A stretch of 64,000 nt of DNA. It comes from Cannabis sativa (Eukaryota > Streptophyta > Magnoliopsida > Rosales > Cannabaceae). Below the pieces are notes generated by a model. It was not told where the DNA came from. It worked only from the letters and a program-made list of their open reading frames with translations, and did not search any database. Both the position numbers and the translations under genes were made by a program. Positions 23,701 to 35,281 of the stretch are shown piece by piece (the first letter of the stretch is position 1; every line of letters begins with the position of its first letter). Location of the stretch: the NCBI RefSeq assembly GCF_029168945.1, contig NC_083610.1, positions 47,688,429 to 47,752,428 of the forward strand, in the 5' to 3' direction.

Positions 23701-24468
23701 ATTTTAAGTTGCTAATTAATTTAAATTAATACAACTTAAATTAATTTTCTTAATTTTTACATTCAAAATTACTACTAAGATGGAAATAATTCACTTTATT
23801 TCAATCACCATCTAAGTATAATTTTATAAATATTAAATTAAATTCTTATTTAGAATTTTAATTCTACATTCGATATTTAATGAATATATTTATTAGAATA
23901 ATAAAGAAAATACATTTTAAAGAATGAGCTTTATTATTATTAAGATATTCGATCTCCATTGTTGGTTTTACATCGCGTTTGTTTTAGTGAGTAATCCTCC
24001 CTAATGGAGGAACGTTCATTAGCAATTTCGCACCGTTTAATCTCGAAAAATAAGTAATTTGTAAGTGTTTTATATGGTATGGATCACCCTAATGGTGGCG
24101 ACCATATTTGACTTGCAAATTATGAAACAATGGTAGAAGCTCATAAGATAGAATAGCCTTGACTCTCGCCTAAACGGGATAATGCTGGATTCCAATCTTG
24201 ATCGAATAAAAGGTTGCTAGAATGTTTAACATTTTAGATGAGCTGACAACTCTATTCAATAGATGGTAGCTTTGACTCTCGCCTAAACGGGACACTGATA
24301 TCAGTTTGTTGAAAAACCTTGGAAATTATTTAGGATTGAATTTTTTTTTGTATTTTCTCTTATCATTCCTACATGCTACGTGCTTATAATTTCTGAATTG
24401 ATTTTGTGTTAAACCATTATTGATTTCTATTTGTTGATTTCTATTATTTTGTAGTATCCTGTATAACC
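20796..24468 (+). other. 3.7-kb AT-rich leader of copia-1
   Basis: Non-coding sequence between primer site and gag, mostly A+T. A GC-rich island (about 21067-21250) has repeated CGCGCG and is unlike its surroundings. Two islands are shared with copia-2: TTGTTGACAGATCCAATGAT (22052; 35476 in copia-2) and the GGGCCTTGTGTGAGAGTTGG region (22355; 35804). Near the gag start, the phrase GACTCTCGCCTAAACGGGA occurs twice (24161 and 24273). The length suggests a spliced or structured leader. Confidence 0.75.
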
Positions 24469-25338
24469 ATGATGAATTTCATGTTATCACTGTTGACTGA
24501 AAATAAGCTAAATGGATCTAACTTTCCTAAATGGAATGAGAACATTAATATTGCTCTCATAGGAGAAAGTCCCTTGTTTGTGTTAACTGAGCCGTCTCCT
24601 GAAGTGCATGGGGATAATGCATCCAAAGCTGTGAAAGAAAAGTATGAGCGTTGGCAGAAAGCAAATGACAAAGCTCTATACTTTATGCTATCCAGCATGG
24701 TTGACACCCTCAAAACTCGGTTTTCTAAAACTGAAAAGGCTGCTGAAGTAATGACGAAGTTAACTGAGCTATTCGGTAGGGCATCTCTTCAGTCTCGCTT
24801 CGACGCGACTAAGAAATATATCAATGCACGGATGGAACCCCATCAAAACGTGCGTGATCATGTTCTCCTCATGGCAAGTTATTTCCAAGAAGCCGAGGAT
24901 CATGGTGCTGAAATGGATCATACTACTCAAGTAAGCCTTATCTTGAATAGTCTGACTCCAGCATTTCTGCCCTATACATCAAATTATGTCATGAATAAGA
25001 AGGACATAGACTTTCATGAGTTAGTCAATGATCTTCAAACTTATGAAAATTTGATTGGAGGACCCAAGAAGAAAGGGAGTAAGCCTCAAAATTCTGGGAA
25101 TGGTAATGGGACGGTCAAACCTGAAGCAAATGTTGCCTCTGCTTCGAAACCTAAATCGAAGAAGAAGTGGAAGAACACCAAGAAGCGTGCAAAAGCCATG
25201 AAAAACAAAAAGGCTGCTGCTTCTGGTGATGCTACACTCAAAGGAAAGTGTTTCTACTGCAATGAGAAAGGTCATTGGAAACCCCAGTGTCCTAAACTTT
25301 TTGCAAAGAAACAAGGTATTTCTTTTTATAAACTTTAA
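24469..25338 (+). CDS. copia gag (UBN2-type) with zinc knuckle
   Basis: An intact 289-codon frame encoding a copia capsid/nucleocapsid protein that would form the cytoplasmic virus-like particle. The N-terminus has the family pattern LNGSNFPKWNENI. The middle has YFMLSSMVD, LQSRFDATKKYI and LILNSLTPAFLPY. A lysine-rich linker (about residues 205-250) leads to a CCHC knuckle, CFYCNEKGHWKPQC, at residues 261-274. The stop follows at 25336-25338 with no protease after it; Cassandra begins 27 bp later. ATG 24469 is followed by a second Met, so either may be used. Whether the early stop is original to this gag-only family or a truncation is unknown. Confidence 0.87.
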   Translation: MMNFMLSLLTENKLNGSNFPKWNENINIALIGESPLFVLTEPSPEVHGDNASKAVKEKYERWQKANDKALYFMLSSMVDTLKTRFSKTEKAAEVMTKLTELFGRASLQSRFDATKKYINARMEPHQNVRDHVLLMASYFQEAEDHGAEMDHTTQVSLILNSLTPAFLPYTSNYVMNKKDIDFHELVNDLQTYENLIGGPKKKGSKPQNSGNGNGTVKPEANVASASKPKSKKKWKNTKKRAKAMKNKKAAASGDATLKGKCFYCNEKGHWKPQCPKLFAKKQGISFYKL

Positions 25339-25518
25339 GAGTTTTAGTGAATTATTATCCCATTGTGTAACGTCCCCGCTTCAAGCCTCCATTGGGTCCT
25401 TACACCCACGGAAATAATGGCTCTTATACACGAGTATGTCACTCTGGCTGCATCATGGACTGATGACTGACCCTACAGACCAACACGAGTGTTTTCAGCG
25501 TGCTTTGTCCTCACTCAC

Positions 25519-25640
25519 ACGCATCCTGGGAAAACTTCCCAGGAGGTCACCCATCCTTGAAATTACTCCAGGCCAAGCACGCTTAACTGTGGAGTTCTTT
25601 CGAGATGGGCTACCGAAAAACAAGATGCACCTTGTTGATA
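25519..25640 (-). promoter_or_regulatory. 5S rRNA-like Pol III promoter segment (Cassandra LTR 1)
   Basis: The minus strand contains AGTTAAGCGTGC (A box, 25588-25577) and GATGGGTGACCTCCTGGGAAG (C box, 25555-25535), both matching plant 5S rRNA gene internal control elements. The region between them and the 3' part have drifted, so it is a promoter relic and not a functional rRNA gene. Confidence 0.88.
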
Positions 25641-26026
25641 TAGGTAGTACCAATCAATCCATTTAAGCCCTCTTCAACTATGTAGTCCCATACCTACACA
25701 GTCTCAGAATCATCCCACTTGACCTTCCCCAGGCGGTGTGGGATTGCACAGCTTACCCGGTGTTTCCCCTTACGGATCACGGGACTACTGACTGTCACAA
25801 TCACCCCCCCTTACAGGGTCCGACGTCCTCGTCGACCACACTTCCGGCTGGGTCAAGGCTCTGATACCATTTGTAACGTCCCCGCTTCAAGCCTCCATTG
25901 GGTCCTTACACCCACGGAAATAATGGCTCTTATACACGGGTAGGCCACACTCTGGCTGCATCATGGACTGATGACTGACCCTACAGACCAACACGAGTGT
26001 TTTCAGCGTGCTTTGTCCTCACTCAC

Positions 26027-26147
26027 ACGCATCCTGGGAAAACTTCCCAGGAGGTCACCCATCCTTGAAATTACTCCAGGCCAAGCACGCTTAACTATGG
26101 AGTTCTTTCGAGATGGGCTACCGAAAAACAAGATGCACCTTGTTGAT
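26027..26147 (-). promoter_or_regulatory. 5S rRNA-like Pol III promoter segment (Cassandra LTR 2)
   Basis: Same boxes as in the other LTR: AGTTAAGCGTGC at 26096-26085 and GATGGGTGACCTCCTGGGAAG at 26063-26043. The base just before the A box differs between the LTRs (CATAGTTAAG here, CACAGTTAAG in LTR 1). Confidence 0.88.
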
Positions 26148-26307
26148 ATAGGTAGTACCAATCAATCCATTTAAGCCCTCTTCAACTGTGTAGTCCCATA
26201 CCTACACAGTCTCAGAATCATCCCACTTGACCTTCCCCAGGCGGTGTGGGATTGCACAGCTTACCCGGTGTTTCCCCTTACGGATCACGGGACTACTGAC
26301 TGTCACA

Positions 26308-28109
26308 AATTGGATTTATGATTCTAGACTAACTTTGTTTATTTGTTTCTTCTTCTTATAGGTCAAGCTACTTGAACTCAAAAGAGTTGGATCGGAAAGC
26401 TGGACAAAGGGTGAAGTCGTCCAAGATAAAGATGAAGCTCTTTTATCTATTTTTGAATTAATTGTTTTAGTTTAAAGACAATTTGGATTTCGAATTTTAG
26501 TTAGGGATATTTATCCATGTTTTTCTCATATTGTTGCAATACATTTTTTTTAATAAAGTTTATATTATTTTTGAATTCAAACCATTGCAATTTATGAGAT
26601 TGAGCTTCATTTACTTTACCTTAAACAACAATTACCACATTATATTTATATGTTTGTATGTGTAGTGTTTTTATTATTGATGCAAATTCTATAATATTTA
26701 CAACTCTTCATAGAGTTATATTAAATAAACACAAGAAATTATTTCTATGTTTATTAATAATTGTTAATTCTAATACAATTATTAAGAATTTGTTTAATAA
26801 AAGGATTTTTTAATCTGATAGGGGTGGAGAAAAGTTAAGAAAACTATGCAGTTCAACGATCTTTTATATCTAATGAACTCTGGATAGTATTCAACTCCAC
26901 ATAAACTCTATTACACTTAGAGAATCATGACCTTTACAACCTTTAGGGGTGGATCATAATCTCTATCTACTTAGAGAATCATGACCTTTACAACCTTTAG
27001 GAATGGATCATAATCTCTATCTACTTAGGGTTGGATATATTCCACAATACCCTGTGTAACACATATTTTCTTTAAACATGGAAGTAATATAATGACTTAG
27101 CTATTATCAATATAAATCCTTGATCTTGATTGTATGTTCCAATTCGTTTTACTGTTGTAGTAAATAATGATACCTATAAAAGTTCTTTCATAATGTTTCA
27201 CACTACCTTAATTGAGTGGGAGAATTTTAAAATTCTTTACCCATATTCATTAGGTTGACACTTGTGATAGGAACTTAAGAACACTACTGAAAAACAAATC
27301 TAACCATTCACATGGATAGATATAACTTATCAAAATTATGAGAATAAGATAATAGAACTCTAGTTCAGTCTATTCGAATGACTTGAACCAAGAATTCTTA
27401 ATTCTCATAACATTTTATGGTATCTTAATTTTGATTACTTAATCTCTGGCATGTATTTTTCACTTCAAATACTAGTCTGCTATGTTGATGACTTAGTCTT
27501 AACTTAAAGTTTCAGACTAATAAGTCACAACTAGATAACTCTCCAAACAATAAAGAGGTTAAATGCATTATTTAACCAGACATCTGCTATTGAGTGGGAG
27601 CTATCTGAGATGTAATCAAATATGGAACATTAGAAGATATTCAAGAAAGATTTATGAAAGTGATCTATATGTTAGATATTAAGGAGCAGTATATTAGTTA
27701 TCCTTGTATCTCGCCAACTCATTCGGAATTCTTGAGATGGTGGTTACTTTGGGGGTGGAGGAGTTATTCTATAATAATTCAAGCTCTACCAGAGAAGAAT
27801 TATAACTTTGTAAATTCGAAATTACCATAAAGTTATATTACTGAAGAAAAGTCTACATTGTATTATCTCAATTCTATATTTTAAAATATGAGAGATATGT
27901 CTTCTGTTCATTCAGATGTACCTTAAAACAGTAAGATTTCAGTATCCCTTGATGAGTAAAGCATATAGTAAAGGATGTTTCATAAATGTTTTTATGAACT
28001 AGTTTCCAGAAATTTGGGTGGATTCAAATATACTACACTTGATCTGAAGATCAAGACATCAGATTGGCTTATTTGCACACTTTGTTTTATATTAGTGCAA
28101 GTGGGAGTT
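26308..28109 (+). other. 3' internal region of copia-1, non-coding
   Basis: No pol domains could be read in any frame. It holds a 54-bp tandem duplication (26917-27024: TTAGAGAATCATGACCTTTA...) and ends in the polypurine tract at 28101-28109. Phrases such as TGAGTGGGAGAATTTTAAAA and TGAGTGGGAGC also occur in the LTRs. Confidence 0.7.
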
Positions 28110-30001
28110 TGTTGGATTTTATGCCCTAAATAAAACTCTTTACAATCTGATTAGTAATCAATATAAGAAATTTGAAGTGATTTATGTTTGCATGAATTTT
28201 ACATGCTAATGGTTTAATATGTTTATTACATTTACACACAAAATCAGTTAAATCCAGATCATATGTTTATTCACAATTACAGTATCGTCAACACAGTGGA
28301 ATGTGATTGTGATCATATGAATCAAAAGACTAAGTCCCTGTTTCATCAGTGTTTTGGATTTACACTAATGTGATAATCAGCGATGATGTGTACTTACACT
28401 TGGAGTAAGTGTTATGTTCTTTCCAGGACATTAGTAAAGTATACAAGTTTCGAATGTATGGAGTATGCATTGGACTGGACCGATATTGCAACTTAGTTAA
28501 GATATTACAAACTTACTGTTATATCTTTCCAAGTCAATATCAGTAGTTGATCTTAAGATTAAAAGAATCTAAATCCTGATATGCTTAGGCTCAACTCAGG
28601 AGTACTATTCATGTTCTTTGATTTATTAGTTAAGCCTACTTTTGGGTTAGGGTGATACGTATATTTTGGGAACATGATAGTATGATTGAGTGGGAGTGCT
28701 GAACATAAATATGGAATCTATAGCTTCTACTGGTGTATAGAAGTCAAGTGATGATTCCCTTCGAGCTTAGCAAATAGAAGTCAATGGATGAGCTCTTGTT
28801 TAAGTGACTAATTCTTAGATCACTAAACATCATTTACAAGTAGCTAAGTGTTTTAAGGGGCAAAATACATTGAGGGGTGAGAACGGTAAAATTATCCCAT
28901 CTCGATGTAAATCATCTATATAGAGGATCTTTGATCACAATAAGATTATAACAATGGTTAAATGAGATAGCATATCTATATCGTGGAACATATAATATGC
29001 TCTATATAAGTCTGAGAGTGCAATTCTAAGTTCTAAGAGTGGATTCAACGAAGAATTAATAAGTAGGAATTTACTTAGTAAATTCGGTTCACTTATTGGA
29101 AGCTCAGCATATAGATCTATGGTCCCCATTCTAGTTGAGAACATACTGCTTGTAAGACTCAATAATTGATTCGTGATTAGTCAATTATAATTCTAAAGTT
29201 AGACTATGTCTAATTTGTGAATTTTCACTAAGCAGGGGTGAAAATTGTAAAGAAAAGAGATTCTAGGTTTATTTATTTATTAATAGACTTTATATGTCTA
29301 ATTAATAATTAAATTAAATGACAATATTATTTAATAATCTATTTTAGTTATTAAATAATTAGTTTTGGCATTTAAATGGTTAGAATTGGAAAATTGGCGT
29401 TTTTGAGAAAATAGAAATAAAATTTGTGAAAACTGCAAAACCAAGTGGGGCCCATTACACACACCATGGCCGGCCACTTTATGTGAAATTTCAAATTGAT
29501 ATTTTCATTATTTTAATGCCAAATAATTCCTAACCTAAACCTAGTAGTTGCCTATAAATAGAAAGTGATTGCTCAGTCAAAATCATAACTCTGAATAATC
29601 TTCTGACAGAAAATTCTCTCTTCAGAAAACTGAGCCTTCCCTTTTCTATTCCTTGGCCGAACCTCTCTCTCTCTCTTTTCTTCTTCATAAAATTTCGAAC
29701 CTTAGTGATAGAGTAAGTGCCCACACACAGCAAGTGGTAACTCAATCATAGATTGGAAGACTGTGAAGGATCACAAACAAAGAGAAGGACATTCGGGCTC
29801 AGATCTTGATAATACTCTGCGACAGAAAGGATACAAGGGTTAGAGATCTGAGTGGAATGAGACATTAATTCCGCTGCATCAATGTAAGGTTTTCTTAACT
29901 TTATATGTGTTTATTTTATCGTTTTAGAAAGTTCATATTTAGGGTGTTAAACAACATACTTGTGAGTAGATCTAAAATCCTGGTAAAATAAATATCCAAC
30001 A
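28110..30001 (+). repeat. 3' LTR of copia-1
   Basis: A 1892-bp LTR. It retains the 43 bp (ACGAAGAATTAATAAG...) missing from the 5' LTR. The two are otherwise nearly identical by eye. Confidence 0.92.
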
Positions 30002-30295
30002 ACTACCTCCTACAACCTGCAACTCCTAGACACCTACAACTCCTCGATGTCATCTTGTCCCTTGGGACCACACTTGTATCTCATGCCATTAAATCCTATA
30101 AATATCCTTTCCTCTGATGTGAGAGTAGGTTGGAAAATCATTGTAATATTTCACTCTAAGAAATACAAGCATTTCTATTCCCCCATTGTTGCTCGTAACA
30201 TTTATTTAAGTCTTTATATTTTCATCCTCATTCTAAGTCTTGTGTTTGAGTTTTCATTTTCTGGCCGTAATTTGGTTGATGAGTTTTCACCGTCA
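30002..30295 (+). repeat. Tat LTR, right part
   Basis: Continuation of the LTR interrupted at 18950. It contains CCTATAAATATCC (about 30098) as a likely TATA region and ends in about ...TTTTCACCGTCA. The exact end is estimated because no second LTR is present to compare. Confidence 0.65.
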
Positions 30296-30711
30296 ATAGA
30301 AAGTCGAGATTTGGAGGCTAGTTGATGGTTTCTATCATCGACGACCACAACCTTCTTGAACAACCACCTTGCAAAATCAGAGGGACCCATTGTCAGATCT
30401 GGGGTTGGTTTTGGTCATTACCGATCAGAGCCACGGTTTTGAATACGATCATCGTCTATAACCTTCTCTGAATCTCAGGAAGCTTACGTCATCAAAACCC
30501 ATCTGTGAGTTTAGTGGCTTCAAGAGATACTCGTAAGTAAAGAAATTTGAGTGTGGGTTTCTGGAATTTGAAAGAATTGATGATGGTTTGTAAGAGATAA
30601 AGATAGATGATGTTTTGACCTTGTGAGGGAATTTGGAGAAGGAATTTTTTTTATCAGTTTCTAGTTATGAGATGATGATGGTGAGTTTGTGAGAGAAGAT
30701 AGGAGTCATGA
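30296..30711. other. Unassigned stretch
   Basis: Moderate-complexity DNA with GAGA/TGATG-rich phrases. I recognise no coding exon or element terminus. It may be the flank of the Tat insertion. Confidence 0.4.
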
Positions 30712-30856
30712 GTGATGGGTAGGGTCGATCCTGGCCTAAGGTGGGCTAGGCCCACGCCTAGGACCCACCGACCTAGGGGCCAAAAAAAAGTCTTTAAAAA
30801 TATACACATACATATATTTTTTTTAGTATTTTTAAAAATTACACCTATTTTTAAAA
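30712..30856. other. Possible DNA-transposon remnant (GGGCCAAAAA phrase)
   Basis: GGCCTAAGGTGGGCTAGGCC and CCTAGGGGCCAAAAAAAAGT (30735-30790) resemble the GGCCC-rich ends of some plant hAT-type elements. A similar GGGCCAAAAAATTTGATGTC lies at 31329-31348, beyond the MITE. The evidence is weak. Confidence 0.3.
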
Positions 30857-31316
30857 GGCTATTTAGGATTTTTTTTTCCCCCGGAACTATTCACAGTATT
30901 GTAAATTGATCCTTCTGTCAAGTTTTGTCACACGTGGCAAATAAAATAATGATATAGATGCTTAGTCAGTTGTCACGCCAGTGTCATGTCAATGTCACAT
31001 GTGTAATTAGTTTGATTTTTTTAGTTTAGTTTTACGTAATTTTCTTAATAATTAATTGATTTTAGTTTAATGATTTTTTAAAAAAGTATAATTTTTATTT
31101 TTTTTAATATTAAATTATACACGTGGTGCTAATATGGCAATTGACTAAGCAGATATATCATCATTTTGTTTGTCACTTGTGACAAAACTTGACAAAAAAG
31201 CAAATTACAATACTGTAAATAATTCAGGGACCATTTGTAATGGGCTGAAAAGTTCAGGGGGTGCAATAATGTATATGTCATAGTTCGGGGAGTGGGACAA
31301 AAATTCTAAAATAGCC
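30857..31316. mobile_element. MULE-type MITE, left arm partly deleted
   Basis: The ends are GGCTATTT...AAATAGCC. Reverse complementing the right end gives a good match to the left (CAGTATTGTAA, GTCAAGTTTTGTCACA, GATATA..GCTTAGTCA), but about 65 bp present in the right arm (31206-31300) are missing from the left. The 9 bp outside each end match at 7 of 9 positions (30848-30856 and 31317-31325), consistent with an aged MULE target duplication. Confidence 0.72.
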
Positions 31317-31346
31317 TTCTTTAAATAAGGGCCAAAAAATTTGATG

Positions 31347-31893
31347 TCTTTAGTTTTTTCTTTTGAATAATTAGATTGTTTGAAAAAGAAGAAGTAAAAG
31401 AATTTAGTTTTTATTTTCTTAAATAATGTTATTATTTATTTATTTATTTTTGAAAAAAGATAGGCTTTATTCAAACGGAGTCGGCCAAAACAATGTCAAG
31501 CAGTAATGCCGGAGCATTACTAGCCGAAATAGGACAACCTGATAAAGAACGAGAGTTGCGAGTAATGAAACGGGCAGCTCTGTTCGCAGATCGTCGTACA
31601 AAAGAACAAAAAACATTTATTAGAGAATTTAAAAGACACTTGCAATCCTCCACAATTAAGCCAAACGGAGATGGTAATTGACCCGAACCATAAAGTGCCT
31701 GGATTGAAGTCAAGCTATCTGTCTCTGCAACAACATTGCTCCAACGCTTGTTTGCCACCCAACTTAAAGCTTCCTTGATGCTCAAAATTTCGGCAAGGGT
31801 TGGTTGAGGAGAACCAATCTTATAAAAAGCAAAGCCTTCGAGAAGGAAACCACCACTGTCACGGGCAAGACCACCCCCACCAAATGACCCCTC
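31347..31893 (-). pseudogene. LINE 3' end: RNase H domain end, tail and flank
   Basis: The minus strand encodes the end of the RNase H-like (RVT_3) domain typical of plant L1 LINEs: IKEALSWVAN, VAETDSLTSIQAL and RSANRAARF, with a stop at 31471. An AATAAA lies near 31468, followed by a degenerate A-rich tail ((AAAT)n, about 31455-31430). Bases 31347-31430 then appear to be the original target flank. The block joins 37061 once the copia-2 insertion is removed. It is degenerate and not functional. Confidence 0.82.
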
Positions 31894-33816
31894 TGTTGGG
31901 TTTTATGCCCTAAATAAAACTCATTTCATATAATCAGATTTACTTATTAATAAAGATAAGAAATAACATTTTATGTTGCATGGTTCACATGATTTATTTC
32001 ATGATTATATGTATATAATGTATGAATTCTTTTTAAGTCCAGAACATATGAGTTTATTAAAGATTATAGTGTTGTCAGCACAGTGGAATATAATCTTTAT
32101 TATATGTTCAAAAGTTTATTCCCTGATTTGTCAGAACACTGGATTTAGACTGACATGGTATAATCAGCGATAGGTATTCTTACACCTTGGAAAAGTGTTA
32201 TGTCCTTTCCAGGACATTGGCAAAGTTTACCAGTATCGGATGTATGGAGTATACATCGGAAGGGACCGATATTGAACTTTGATTAGATATATTAAAACTT
32301 ACCGTAATATCTATTCAATTCAATATCACCTGTTGATCCTAGATCAAATGATCTTAATCCTGATATGGTTAGGTTAATCTCAAGAGTGTTATTCGTGTTC
32401 TTTGATTTGTTAGGTAAGCCTACTTTTGGGTCAGGGTGATACGAACATTTTGGGAACACGGTAATGCAATTGAGTGGGAGCGCTAACATAAATATGGAAT
32501 CTATAGCTTCTATTTGGCAAATAGAAAGTAAAGGATGATTTCCTTCGAGCTTAACCAAACGAAGATAAATGGTGGAGATCTCATTTCATTTAGCTGAAAT
32601 ATCATTTATACAGGGTTAAGTGTTTTAAGGATAAAACACATTGAAGGTGTAGCGGTAACAGTAGTGCCTTCTCAATGTAGATCATCTATATAGAGGATCA
32701 TTGATCACATTAGGGTTATAACAATGGATAACTAATGACGTGTCTATATCATGGAACATATAGAGCGTTCTATATGACTGAGACTGCAATTCCAAGTTCT
32801 AAGTGTGGATTCAATGAGGAATTAATAAGTTAGGGAATTTACTTGGTAAATTCAGTTCGACTTATTGGAAGCTCGGTTATATAGACCCATGGTCCCCATA
32901 CTAGTTGAGACCATACTGCTTGTAAGACTCAGTTAATTGATTTTAATTAATCATTTATAATTCTAAAAGTTAGACTATATATGTCTACTTTATGAATTCT
33001 CACTAAGTAAGGATGAAATCGTAAAGAAAAGGGAATCTAGGTTTAATTATTAATTGAGAGACTTTGCATGTCTAATTAATAATTATTTTAAATGACAATA
33101 TTATTTAATAATCTATTTTAGTTATTAAATAATTAGTTTTGGCATTTAAATGATTAGAATTGGAAAAATGGCATTTTGGAGAAATAGAAATAAAATTGAG
33201 GAAACTGCAAAATCCAAGTGAGACCCATATCACCCTATGGCCGGCCACCTATTTGTGATTTTCCCAATTATTATTTTCAATTTTAATTGCCATGTAATTG
33301 CTAATCAAAGCCTAGAAAAAATAAGAAAGTGGTGGATCACACTAAATAAGGCAGTTAATTGATTACACAGTAATTAAGGAAACTTTTTTATTTGGAAAGT
33401 TGTGCTCTCCCTTTTCCCTATATAAAGCAACCCTTGTTCTCTTCTCTTGTATGCTTGTGTAAGCTTAAGACCACGAAATTAAGAGAGAAAAAGAGAGAAA
33501 AATTTCGAAATCCTTGTCAGATGAGTAGTGCCCACACACATCAAGTGGTATCTCAATCATAGTATGTAAGACTATGGAAATTCTGCATCAAAGAAGGAGA
33601 AAAGAAGATCCAGGTTCAGATCTTGGTGATGCTCTGCTACAGAAAGGAATCAAAGGCTAGAGATCTGAAAGGAAGGAGTCATATTATTCCGCTGCTCCCA
33701 CTGTAAGGTTTTCTAACTTTATATGTGTTTATTTTCATTGTTTTAGAATTCATATTAGGTTGTTAATCCAACATACTTGTTAGTAAATCTAGATCCTGGT
33801 AAAATAAATTCCAACA
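31894..33816 (+). repeat. 5' LTR of copia-2
   Basis: A 1923-bp LTR of the same family as copia-1 but visibly diverged from it, including an extra segment around 33310-33420. TG...CA ends. Confidence 0.9.
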
Positions 33817-34899
33817 ACTGGCACCAGAGCCATGGTAATGATTTACTTTCATGTAATATGAATTAAAACAATGTTTTATATGTTTCTGTGTTGATTTGGA
33901 TAGTTTCATGTTGGTTTATGTGCTTTTAGGATGAATGTTTGTGTTGTACGAAATTTTTTCCATGAAAAATATATTTTCGATTTTTGAAAATATTTTATTT
34001 GGATTCCTTGTGAAAATTAAGCAATTTTGTTTTTTACGAAACTCGATTCCGATAAAAATTGAAAAAGATATGAATTTTGGAAGATTGTAAATCATGGCTG
34101 CTGCATGCAGCCTATCCTGGCAGTTCCCCACAAATTGCGAATTTTTGAGGTTTTTTCCCCAAAAATCCAATTTTTTCATGGGATTGTTTCCCAAAATTTA
34201 TTTTTCCAATTTTAAATATTTCTAAATTGAAATGTTTCTAATTTTAAATATTTTCAATTTGGAATTTTTCCAATTTTAATATTTCTATTTTGGAATGTTT
34301 CCAATTTTAAATATTTCCTATTATGGTCAGATTTAAAAAATTTGTTAACTTCTTTAATATTTATTTATTATTTAATTATAAGATTAGATATTTTGATATT
34401 TAAGATATTTTAAATTAAAAGATAACTTTGTCTTTTTATTTAAAATATTATATTAAAATTATCTTATATGACAAATTAAATAATTAATAAATTTGAAATT
34501 AACATAGATATTTTTATAGATATACTTACCATAATATTTTCAAAATCCAAAATTTGTTATTTTGTTAAATATTTAATTATTTATAAATTATAAGTTTAAA
34601 AATGATATTTTTCTATATATATATATATCATTTTTTTCCTTATTGGAAATTTATAAATCATATCTTAAATATTTAAATAACATAGATATTTTTGTAGAGA
34701 TTTGAATATTGCTTAATTTGAGATATTTTGACATATAATTATGGTAATTATTATTCATTTATTATTTTATTCCTAAAATAATAATTATCTAATAAAATCT
34801 ATTTTAAAATTGGTTTATTTTATTAACTTATAAGATCTGAAAGTGATATTGAAGATTCTTTCCTTTCAAATCATTGATCATATTAGATATTTAATTTAA
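33817..34899 (+). other. Copia-2 leader, first part
   Basis: AT-rich and non-coding. A short island at about 34095-34140 (GGCTGCTGCATGCAGCC...) occupies the place of the GC-rich CGCG island in copia-1 but has different sequence. Confidence 0.65.
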
Positions 34900-35272
34900 G
34901 GGTAAATACCATTTTGGACCCTGTGTTTTGCAAAAGTTACAGATTGGACCATGTGTTTTGTTAAATGACAAAATGGACCCTGTATTCTCTAAAATTAAAA
35001 AAATAGGACCCTGAACTTAATTTTTGACAACTTTTTTTTTAATACAACCAACTTGAAGAAATTGCTTAATACGAACAGATACAAAAAATGTAAACAGTTT
35101 TGTCATAGCACTTTTAGATCGGATTATAATTAAACTTTATTTTGACAAAAAATCAATTCAGGGTCCTATTTGTACTATTTTAGAAAATACAGGGTCCATT
35201 TTGTCATTTAACAAAACACGGGGTCTAATTGGTAACTTTTGTAAAACAGAGGGTCCAATATGGTATTTACCC
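34900..35272. mobile_element. MULE-type MITE with perfect 9-bp target duplication
   Basis: A 373-bp foldback element in the copia-2 leader. GGGTAAATACCATTTTGGAC at the left is mirrored at the right (..GGTATTTACCC), with about 130-bp inverted arms in which GGACCCTGT phrases recur. TTAATTTAA stands on both sides (34891-34899 and 35273-35281). Confidence 0.88.
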
Positions 35273-35281
35273 TTAATTTAA

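Larger units (their letters stand above)
25366..26307 (-). mobile_element. Cassandra TRIM retrotransposon, complete
   Basis: A miniature LTR element of 942 bp on the minus strand: LTRs 26307-25872 and 25799-25366 (436 and 434 bp), separated by only 72 bp (25800-25871). On the minus strand the LTRs run TGTGACAG...CGTTACA. The primer site TGGTATCAGAGCC (initiator tRNA-Met) follows the first LTR, and a TAAGGGGGGGTGAT purine tract precedes the second. Each LTR holds a 5S rRNA-like segment, the hallmark of Cassandra. It has no coding capacity. The flanks CATTG and AATTG differ by one base, so the target duplication is slightly decayed. It sits in the copia-1 internal region, just after gag. Confidence 0.93.
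18951..30001 (+). mobile_element. Copia-1: 11-kb non-autonomous copia element
   Basis: LTRs begin TGTTGG and end CCAACA (18951-20795 and 28110-30001), flanked by the target duplication ACTAC. A primer site variant TGGCCTCAGATCC follows the 5' LTR, and GTGGGAGTT (28101-28109) is the polypurine tract before the 3' LTR. The only coding region is a copia gag (24469-25338). Protease, integrase, RT and RNase H are absent. A Cassandra TRIM sits at 25366-26307 on the other strand. It would depend on an autonomous relative. Confidence 0.9.

Noticed and set aside
25519..25640. A functional 5S rRNA gene
   Set aside because: Only the internal promoter boxes match; the rest has diverged and lies in a TRIM LTR.
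25436..26174. Frames of 67-76 codons repeated in both Cassandra LTRs
   Set aside because: They cross the 5S-like promoter segments on the opposite strand; the element is known to be non-coding.
30047..30325. 92-codon plus-strand frame
   Set aside because: Falls across the Tat LTR end and its flank; hydrophobic by chance, no recognisable domain.
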